Origin: Solirubrobacteraceae bacterium
GTDB lineage: Bacteria; Actinomycetota; Thermoleophilia; Solirubrobacterales; Solirubrobacteraceae
Length of the DNA stretch: 6,780 nucleotides
Assembly: GCA_019683665.1 (NCBI GenBank)
Contig: JADGIB010000201.1
Coordinates: 1-6,780 of the forward strand
Direction of reading: 5' to 3'
Below, in pieces: positions 1 to 6,780 of this stretch (positions are counted from its first letter, which is position 1; every line of letters starts with the position of its first letter). The notes beneath the pieces were generated by a model. The model was not told where the DNA came from. It saw only the letters and a list, made by a program, of their open reading frames with translations, and made no database searches. The position numbers and the translations under genes were made by a program.

Positions 1-1016
1 GGCTGGGCCGGGGCGTCCTCGCGGTCGCGCGGGCGCCGCCGCCGCTGCGGCTCGGGCTCGGGCTCCGGCTCGGGGGCGGGAGGAGCCGCCTCGGGCGCGG
101 GCGCTGCGGGCGCCGCCGGCGCCGCGGGCGCATCCGCGCCGCCGCCGGCCGCGCCGGTCCCGCCGGCCGCGCCCGTGCCGCCCGCCGTGCCGCTCCCGCC
201 GGCCGCGCCGGTGCCGCCGGCCCCGGTCGCCGCGCCGGTCCCGCCGCCTCCTCCGCCGCCGCGGGGGCGGTCCCGCCGGTCATCGTCGTCCGTGCGCGCC
301 GCGTCCGGGTCGCCGACGACGATCGTCACCGGCTCCGACGTCCCGCCGCCGCCCTGGCCGTCGGAGACGGTGACGGTGACGCGGTAGCGGCCCGGCCGCG
401 TGAAGCGGTGGACGACGTCCTCGCCGGTGCCGGTCGTCCCGTCGTCGAAGTCCCAGGTGTACGTCGCGCCGGGGTCGGCCGTCGAGCTCGTGAACAGCTT
501 CACCCGCTCGCCGACCTTCACCCGCTGCCTGGGCGCGATGATCCCGACGTCGATGAGCGTCACCCCGTCGAGGCGGGCCTGCAGCGGCTGGCCCGGGGCC
601 GACGTCCGCAGCTCGGCGGGCCGGCCGTCCCTCGCGGGCCGCAGGACGTTCGTGCGCCCCTGCTCGTCGATCCAGACGAGCGCCGGCCCCTCCGGGAACG
701 GCGGCGGCACGGCGAGGTCGCTCGGCTCCGAGGTGAGGAACTGGAGCGTCCCGTCGATCGTGACCGCGGTGATCGAGTCCGGGTCGGCGCCGGTGAGCGC
801 GACCGCGCGCCGCAGCGACAGGCCGGTCAGCTCGCGCGGGCGGCCGTCGACGACGTAGACCGTCGGCGGCACGTCGGCGTTGGCCGCGATCACGTCGGCC
901 CCGACCGTCCGCTGCTCGCCGTTGACGTCGAAGACGAGGCCGGGGGCCGCGTGGGCGGGCACGGCCACGCCCGCCGCGAGGGCGAGCGCGAGCGCGATGA
1001 CCCGCCCCAGCCGCAT
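1..1016 (-). CDS. Secreted PKD-domain protein, C-terminus beyond window
   Basis: The frame is open for 338 codons from an ATG at 1016-1014 to the window edge, so the C-terminus is missing. Residues 1-23 form a signal peptide: Arg-containing start, Ala/Leu/Val core, likely cleavage after AHA at 21-23. Residues 26-150 are a compact region I cannot assign to a family. Residues about 152-236 are a PKD beta-sandwich, with the hallmark YTWDFDDG at 186-193 and the H-x-F...G-x-Y-x-V-x-V-x-V pattern at 203-217. After this come an Asp/Arg stretch, a Gly/Thr/Ala repeat (253-293), an Ala/Pro/Glu stretch with PEPEPEPEP, and an Arg-rich patch. That tail looks like a wall-spanning linker, and a membrane anchor may follow outside the window. 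The gene overlaps the HtaA gene stop by one base (TGATG), so translational coupling is likely. PKD folds usually serve extracellular binding; a heme-related role is inferred from context only. Confidence 0.85.
   Translation of the reverse strand, partial: MRLGRVIALALALAAGVAVPAHAAPGLVFDVNGEQRTVGADVIAANADVPPTVYVVDGRPRELTGLSLRRAVALTGADPDSITAVTIDGTLQFLTSEPSDLAVPPPFPEGPALVWIDEQGRTNVLRPARDGRPAELRTSAPGQPLQARLDGVTLIDVGIIAPRQRVKVGERVKLFTSSTADPGATYTWDFDDGTTGTGEDVVHRFTRPGRYRVTVTVSDGQGGGGTSEPVTIVVGDPDAARTDDDDRRDRPRGGGGGGGTGAATGAGGTGAAGGSGTAGGTGAAGGTGAAGGGADAPAAPAAPAAPAPEAAPPAPEPEPEPEPQRRRRPRDREDAPAQ
138..242. repeat. 18-bp degenerate tandem repeat encoding Gly-Thr-Gly-Ala-Ala-Gly
   Basis: Within the PKD gene (minus strand) the codons for residues 259-293 read as units GTGAAT, GAG, GTGAAG, GSGTAG, GTGAAG, GTGAAG, GG. 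The 18-bp DNA unit on the plus strand contains GCCGGCCGCGCCGGT and recurs with few changes. The encoded segment is probably a flexible extracellular linker. Such repeats can vary in copy number between strains, but this one window cannot show that. Confidence 0.7.
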
Positions 1017-2155
1017 CAGCCGAGCGTCGCCGAGATCGTCAGCGACCCCTGGTCGGTGTCGTAGAGGTAGGCGCGGAAGACCGGCACGCCCTCGGCCGAC
1101 AGCGTCGCCGGCACCGACGCCCACGTCAGCGTCGACCCCTCGACCGTCGGGCGGGTCGCGCCCGGCTTCAGGAGCAGGATCGGCTGGCGGGAGCCGACGA
1201 CGCCGGGCTTGACGCCGGTGGCGCGCTCGACGGTCGCGACCGCCTTCGGGGTCGGCGACGCGAGGTCCCACGTCCAGTTCGCGAAGCGCATGTCGAGGAA
1301 GTGCGTCGGATAGCGGAAGACCGTGCCGCCCGCGGTGTCGACGACGGTCGCGCCGGTGGCCGGGTCGTACCAGCCGCCGGTGACCGGGAACGCGTACGTC
1401 CCGTCCGCGAGCGTCGCGGGCGGGACCGCGCCGGCGGGCTCGTCCCCGGACTCCAGGTAGCCGAGCCAGGACTGGCGCGGCGACCAGTGGACGGTGCCGC
1501 CGGTGATCGACACCGCGCCCGCCGGGCGGGCGGCGACGGTCCCGCCGCCGGGGGTCGGCGGGCCGGTGACGGTGACGACGTCCGGGGCGCCGGGGATCTC
1601 GGTGCCCGACGGGGCCGGGGTCGTCGCGGCCTCGAGGTCGATCGTGCCCAGGCGCCCGCCGCGCAGGCCGGGCCGGCGCAGCTCGCGGCGCAACAGCCGC
1701 ACGGTCGACGCGGTGAGGCGCAGCGGCGCCTCGGTCACGTAGGTGCCGGTCGGCTGGACGGAGCGGCGCGCGGCCGGGGCGTCGATCGCGGCGACCGTCC
1801 GGGTGCGCCCGCCGACGCGGGCCGACACGGTCGAGCGGCGGCCGACGGTCACGGTCAGGTCGCGCAGGACGACGCTGCGGCGGCCGGCGCGCAGGCGCAG
1901 CGCCCCGCGCTGGCGGACCGTCGCGGTCGCCCCGCTGATCGTCGTCTCGCCCAGCGGCAGCGTGATCCGCCGCGCCCGCTTCCGGGCCGGAGCGACCGCG
2001 CCGACGCGCACGCCCTGGTCGGCCAGCGCCCGCGCGCCGGGCCCCTTGAGGACGATGACGGTGTCCTGCGCACCCGCGGCGGGGGCGGCGGCGAGGACGC
2101 CGCCGACGGCGGCCAGGGCCGCGATGTGGCGAACGGTGGGCGGATCGAGGATCAT
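1016..2155 (-). CDS. HtaA-domain secreted heme-binding protein
   Basis: This 379-residue protein has a signal peptide, with hydrophobic core at about 10-27 and likely cleavage after AGA at 27-29. Residues about 215-378 match the HtaA domain: a Trp-Ser-x-x-x-Ser-Trp-x-x-Tyr motif (224-233), a YAFPV strand (254-258), the GGTVFRYPTHFLD region (277-288), and a closing stretch with VPATLSAEGVPVF (348-360). From family knowledge, corynebacterial HtaA modules bind heme through a conserved Tyr and His about 50 residues apart; Tyr233 and His285 fit that spacing and context. Residues about 31-175 look like a diverged second beta module without these residues. There is no C-terminal membrane helix or sorting signal, so the protein is probably released or held by a partner, perhaps the PKD protein encoded directly downstream. 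The start is supported by a strong Shine-Dalgarno. Heme binding is inferred, not shown. Confidence 0.85.
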   Translation of the reverse strand: MILDPPTVRHIAALAAVGGVLAAAPAAGAQDTVIVLKGPGARALADQGVRVGAVAPARKRARRITLPLGETTISGATATVRQRGALRLRAGRRSVVLRDLTVTVGRRSTVSARVGGRTRTVAAIDAPAARRSVQPTGTYVTEAPLRLTASTVRLLRRELRRPGLRGGRLGTIDLEAATTPAPSGTEIPGAPDVVTVTGPPTPGGGTVAARPAGAVSITGGTVHWSPRQSWLGYLESGDEPAGAVPPATLADGTYAFPVTGGWYDPATGATVVDTAGGTVFRYPTHFLDMRFANWTWDLASPTPKAVATVERATGVKPGVVGSRQPILLLKPGATRPTVEGSTLTWASVPATLSAEGVPVFRAYLYDTDQGSLTISATLG

Positions 2156-2165
2156 GGGCGTCGGA

Positions 2166-2172
2166 TCTCCTT
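2166..2172 (-). promoter_or_regulatory. Shine-Dalgarno of the HtaA gene
   Basis: On the minus strand this reads AAGGAGA, 10 bases before the ATG at 2155-2153. It is a near-perfect anti-16S match and fixes the HtaA start. Confidence 0.8.
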
Positions 2173-2180
2173 GGCGGCAG

Positions 2181-2203
2181 CGACGTTAGGGTAACCTAAG
2201 TCG
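2181..2203. promoter_or_regulatory. DtxR/IdeR-like iron box (candidate operator)
   Basis: The core TTAGGGTAACCTAA (2186-2199) has inverted arms TTAGG and CCTAA. Outer arms CGAC and GTCG extend this to 9-bp arms with one extra G in the left arm. Aligned to the known DtxR/IdeR consensus TWAGGTWAGSCTWACCTWA, the window 2181-2199 matches 15 of 19 positions; the distal left arm is the weak part. The site is 31 bases from the HtaA start and 62 from the HugZ start, in an AT-rich island within otherwise very GC-rich DNA. One bound repressor could block both divergent promoters. Binding by a DtxR-family regulator is inferred from the match and from the heme-related genes on both sides. Confidence 0.6.
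2192..2198. promoter_or_regulatory. Overlapping candidate -10 elements for divergent promoters
   Basis: Inside the iron box, TAACCT (2192-2197, plus strand) and TAGGTT (2198-2193, minus strand) both fit the actinobacterial -10 pattern TAnnnT. They would give leaders of about 55 and 30 bases for the HugZ and HtaA genes. No convincing -35 element is visible on either strand; TTGGCG at 2171-2176 is the best plus-strand candidate but its spacing is only 15. This is suggestive only. Confidence 0.3.
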
Positions 2204-3133
2204 CCGCCGGGCCTGGATGCCCCGATCCACGCCACACCCCGAACCGAGAACGGACTTCCTGTGACCGACACCGCCGCCCCGCCCAATCCGCACAAGGTTC
2301 CGCCCTCGATGGTCCAGCCCGCGCCGCCGCCACCGCTGCAGCCGCCGGTCGGCGAGGTGCGCCGGCGCACGGCGGCCGAGGAGGCGCGCACGATCGTCGC
2401 CGGCACGAACGTCGCGACGCTCGCGACGCTGAGCAAGGACGGCCACCCGTGGGGCTCGTTCGTCACCTACGGGACGCTCGCCGACGGCTCGCCGGTGCTC
2501 TGCCTGTCGACGCTCGCCGAGCACGGCCGCAACATCCCGCGCGACCCGCGCGCGAGCCTCGTCGTCGCCGCCGACCCCGGCGAGAGCGACCCGCTGGACT
2601 CCGGCCGCGTGACGCTCGCCGGCCGCGCCGAGGTGCCCGAGGGCCTCGAGCTCGAGGACGCCCGCGCCGCCTACGCCGCCGCGGTCAAGGACGCGCACGC
2701 GTTCATGGACTACGGCGACTTCACGATCTACGTCCTGCGCGTCGACCGCGTGCGCTGGGTCGGCGGCTTCGGCCGCATGGACTCCGCCGACGCCGAGTCC
2801 TACCACGCCGCCGAGCCCGACCCGGTCGCCCCGTCGGCGCCGTACGCGGTCTCCCACCTCAACGACGACCACGAGGACGCGCTCCTCGACATGGCCAAGG
2901 CGATCGCCGGCTACACGGACGCGACCGCAGTGCGCTGCCTGCGCGCCGACCGCTACGGCCTCGACCTCGTCGTCCACACGCCGCGCGGGCGCGCGGAGAC
3001 GCGCGTCGGCTTCGCCGAGCCGATCACCCAGCCCAACGGCCTGCGCAGCGCGACGGTCGAGCTCGCCCGCCGCGCGGCCCGCCTGCTGGCCGTGGGGGGC
3101 GGGCAGCCGCCGGCCTACCCGTCCGCACGCCGC

Positions 3134-3160
3134 CGGGTGCCGCCCGCGGGGCGGCACCCG
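3134..3160. terminator. Strong hairpin at convergent gene boundary
   Basis: A perfect 12-bp stem is formed by CGGGTGCCGCCC (3134-3145) and GGGCGGCACCCG (3149-3160), with a 3-base loop. No T tract follows on either strand, which is common for terminators in GC-rich actinobacteria. It sits just past the last conserved codons of the HugZ gene and 16 bases beyond the CDGSH stop on the other strand, so it can serve both. Confidence 0.7.
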
Positions 3161-3167
3161 CACCGGG

Positions 3168-3187
3168 CGCCGGCCCTAGGGCCGGCG
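3168..3187. terminator. 20-bp perfect palindrome over the CDGSH stop codon
   Basis: CGCCGGCCCTAGGGCCGGCG is a perfect palindrome and can fold as an 8-bp stem with a CTAG loop. The loop holds the minus-strand stop TAG of the CDGSH gene (3178-3176) and, symmetrically, a plus-strand TAG (3177-3179). Only 7 bases separate it from the hairpin at 3134-3160. The pair probably forms a bidirectional terminator. Confidence 0.5.
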
Positions 3188-3400
3188 GTCCCCCGCGCGG
3201 ACGCAGTCGTCGAAGCCGGCCGCCTTGTGCGAGGCGTCGCAGAACGGCTTCGTCCGGGAGTGCCCGCAGCGGCACAGCGCGATCGCGCGCCCCTCGGGCA
3301 CCTCGAACACGCCGCCGTCGGCGTCGACGAGCCGCACCGGCCCGGTCACCTTGTAGGGCCCGTGGTCGCGGACCTTGATCTCGACGATCGGCTCATCCAT
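3176..3400 (-). CDS. CDGSH-type [2Fe-2S] iron-sulfur protein
   Basis: This is a 74-residue cytosolic protein with one CDGSH domain. The motif CRCGHSRTKPFCDASH (43-58) fits the family pattern C-x-C-x2-S/T-x3-P-x-C-D-G-S/A/T-H, giving cluster ligands Cys43, Cys45, Cys54 and His58. The usual Gly after Asp55 is Ala56, so the motif reads CDASH. The N-terminal half (GPYKVTGPVRLVDADGG, 14-30) is the normal lead-in of bacterial single-domain members. Such proteins carry a redox-active, labile [2Fe-2S] cluster; the physiological partner is generally unknown. The ATG at 3400 is preferred over an in-frame ATG at 3463, because the longer version would read through the clpC terminator hairpin and add non-conserved sequence. 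The Shine-Dalgarno is weak. A TAnnnT hexamer (TAGCCT, 3416-3411) only about 10 bases before the start hints at a leaderless transcript; read-through from clpC is the alternative. Confidence 0.88.
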   Translation of the reverse strand: MDEPIVEIKVRDHGPYKVTGPVRLVDADGGVFEVPEGRAIALCRCGHSRTKPFCDASHKAAGFDDCVRAGDRRP

Positions 3401-3428
3401 GTCGCCGCCGAGGCTAGCCGGAACGCGA

Positions 3429-3456
3429 ACGAGGGCGGCCCGCAGGCCGCCCTCGT
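3429..3456 (-). terminator. clpC terminator hairpin
   Basis: A perfect 12-bp stem is formed by ACGAGGGCGGCC (3429-3440) and GGCCGCCCTCGT (3445-3456), with a 4-base CGCA loop. It begins 26 bases past the clpC stop codon on the minus strand. The bases following it on that strand (TCGCGTTC) give only a minimal T content. Position and stem strength support a clpC terminator, which may leak into the CDGSH gene 28 bases further on. Confidence 0.75.
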
Positions 3457-3482
3457 CCCACACTCGGTCTCGGTGGCGCCCG

Positions 3483-6074
<2,592 letters not shown>

Positions 6075-6082
6075 GGGATACG

Positions 6083-6090
6083 TCCTTCCT
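6083..6090 (-). promoter_or_regulatory. Shine-Dalgarno of clpC
   Basis: On the minus strand this reads AGGAAGGA, ending 8 bases before the ATG at 6074-6072. It fixes the clpC start at the conserved MFERFTERARQV N-terminus. Confidence 0.8.
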
Positions 6091-6149
6091 ACTGGGCGGC
6101 GCTGGGTGTGGTGCGTGGGGGGACGGTGAACTACCCGCTGCCCGGGATA

Positions 6150-6168
6150 TCGACCTGAACGCGGTCGA
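6150..6168. promoter_or_regulatory. Inverted repeat upstream of clpC (operator candidate)
   Basis: TCGACC (6150-6155) and GGTCGA (6163-6168) form 6-bp arms around a 7-base spacer. The site is about 75 bases upstream of the clpC start, just inside the transcript predicted from the candidate promoter. The N7 spacing recalls the HspR element, but the arms do not match its CTTGAGT/ACTCAAG. The sequence is not a CtsR heptamer repeat and not a clear ClgR site. The regulator is unknown, and chance occurrence is possible. Confidence 0.3.
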
Positions 6169-6181
6169 AACTGAGCGGCGG

Positions 6182-6209
6182 GTCCTATCGCGGGCGCTTC
6201 TCAGTCTAC
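6182..6209 (-). promoter_or_regulatory. Candidate clpC promoter
   Basis: On the minus strand GTAGAC (6209-6204) and TAGGAC (6187-6182) are separated by 16 bases and loosely resemble a principal-sigma promoter (TTGACn...TAnnnT). The leader would be about 100 bases. The final T of the -10 is missing, so this is a weak call. A partial inverted repeat ACTGAG (6170-6175) / CTCAGT (6200-6205) brackets the element. Confidence 0.3.
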
Positions 6210-6299
6210 CAGTGGGCCCCAGCGGCTCTCGGGGGTCGTCGGGGTCCCATCGGGTCTTCCCGGATGGTTCCCCGCGGGGCGCCGCGCGATGCTCACCCC

Positions 6300-6780
6300 A
6301 TGCAGATGCCCAGGTCCATCCAGCGTAGCCGCGAGGACCGGGTCGTCGCCGGGGTGTGCGGCGGCGTCGCCCGCGCGGCCGGTCTCGACCCGACCGCCGT
6401 CCGCGTCGCCGCCGTCGTCCTCGCCGCCCTCGGCGGCCTCGGGCTCGTCGCCTACGTCGCCGCGGCGCTCGTCCTGCCCGAGGAGGGCGGCGGCGAGCCG
6501 CTCGTCCGCATGGCGGGCGGCCCACGCGAGCGCGCCGCCGCGGTCGCCGGGGCCGCCGTGCTCGTCCTCGCCGGGATCGCGGCCGCCGCCGGGGACCCGT
6601 GGCCGTGGGACCGCCCGGGGCTCGTCGCCGCGATCGCCGTGCTCGGCGGGATCGCCTGGCTGGCGCTGCGCGCGCCCGCGCCCGCCCGCGCGGCCTCCGC
6701 CTCCGCTCCGGCCCCGCCGTCCGGCGCGCCCCCGGGCGCGGTCCGGGTGCGCCCGACGTGGGCCGACGCCGACCCCGGCG
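6300..6780 (+). CDS. PspC-domain membrane protein, C-terminus beyond window
   Basis: The frame is open for 160 codons from ATG 6300 to the window edge; an in-frame ATG at 6306 is the alternative start. Residues about 7-62 are a PspC domain: RSREDRVVAGVCGGVARAAG (9-28), then DPTAVR (30-35), a hydrophobic helix, and the closing YVAAALVLPEE (52-62). Two more predicted membrane segments follow at about 78-97 and 106-124, then an Ala/Pro-rich segment with TWADADPG at the edge. From family knowledge, PspC domains take part in envelope-stress sensing, and in actinobacteria they are often the N-terminal part of membrane histidine kinases or of larger multi-pass proteins. Which type this is depends on the missing part. 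It diverges from clpC across 225 bases. No clear Shine-Dalgarno or promoter is visible. Confidence 0.85.
   Translation, partial: MQMPRSIQRSREDRVVAGVCGGVARAAGLDPTAVRVAAVVLAALGGLGLVAYVAAALVLPEEGGGEPLVRMAGGPRERAAAVAGAAVLVLAGIAAAAGDPWPWDRPGLVAAIAVLGGIAWLALRAPAPARAASASAPAPPSGAPPGAVRVRPTWADADPG

Larger units (their letters stand above)
6075..6299. other. Divergent intergenic region clpC / PspC gene
   Basis: Apart from the clpC Shine-Dalgarno, the candidate clpC promoter and the two inverted repeats described separately, the region contains a short perfect palindrome CCCCGCGGGG near 6270-6279 and loose TCGGGGTC/TCGGGTC direct repeats (about 6228-6257). No small coding sequence or RNA gene could be supported. 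Confidence 0.4.

Noticed and set aside
1..300. Possible CRISPR or transposon terminal repeats suggested by the repetitive GC-rich sequence
   Set aside because: The repeats are in-frame codons for Gly/Ala/Pro/Glu linkers, with no spacer structure and no transposase.
1301..2194. Long plus-strand open frame antisense to the HtaA gene
   Set aside because: Its product is Arg/Gly/Asp-rich low complexity. The minus strand has a signal peptide, an HtaA domain and a strong Shine-Dalgarno.
2186..3163. Minus-strand open frame antisense to the HugZ gene
   Set aside because: Its product is Arg/Val/Gly-rich without domains. The plus strand carries clear split-barrel and DUF2470 signatures.
3401..3463. 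Longer CDGSH protein starting at ATG 3463
   Set aside because: The added 21 residues would be encoded by the clpC terminator hairpin and do not resemble the family. The start at 3400 gives the normal N-terminus.
6093..6299. CtsR, HspR (HAIR) or CIRCE operator upstream of clpC
   Set aside because: No GGTCAAA direct repeats, CTTGAGT/ACTCAAG arms or CIRCE-like 9-bp arms were found by eye.

Overview
The base composition is extremely GC-rich (about 70-75% by eye) with near-exclusive G/C third positions. The gene set is a two-Clp_N, UVR-bearing ClpC ATPase, an HtaA-type heme protein, a HugZ/DUF2470 protein and a PspC-domain membrane protein. Together these point to an actinobacterium, most likely a deep-branching class such as Thermoleophilia (Solirubrobacter/Conexibacter-like). 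That placement is inferred from gene content and protein style; no marker gene proves it.

Layout. (1) Positions 1-2155, minus strand: a two-gene transcription unit. An HtaA-domain secreted protein (1016-2155) overlaps a PKD-domain secreted protein (1-1016, cut off by the window edge) by one base, in a TGATG junction. (2) Positions 2156-2260: a short divergent promoter region with a palindromic TTAGG/CCTAA site resembling a DtxR/IdeR iron box. (3) Positions 2261 to about 3120, plus strand: a HugZ-type heme-utilisation protein whose frame lacks a stop where one is expected and stays open to 3853. (4) Positions 3134-3187: two strong back-to-back hairpins marking the convergent boundary. (5) Positions 3176-3400, minus strand: a small CDGSH-type [2Fe-2S] protein. 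(6) Positions 3429-3456: a strong hairpin, the probable clpC terminator. (7) Positions 3483-6074, minus strand: complete clpC. (8) Positions 6075-6299: divergent intergenic region with inverted repeats. (9) Positions 6300-6780, plus strand: a PspC-domain membrane protein, cut off by the window edge.

How it fits together. The left half reads as an iron/heme module. HtaA proteins bind heme outside the membrane, HugZ proteins act on heme in the cytosol, and an iron-responsive repressor could control both divergent units from the shared box. The PKD protein, translationally coupled to HtaA, may be its surface partner. The neighbouring Fe-S protein is thematically consistent, but nothing shows it is co-regulated. 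The right half is housekeeping proteostasis (ClpC, partner of ClpP) and envelope stress (PspC). No CRISPR array, tRNA, rRNA or mobile element was seen.
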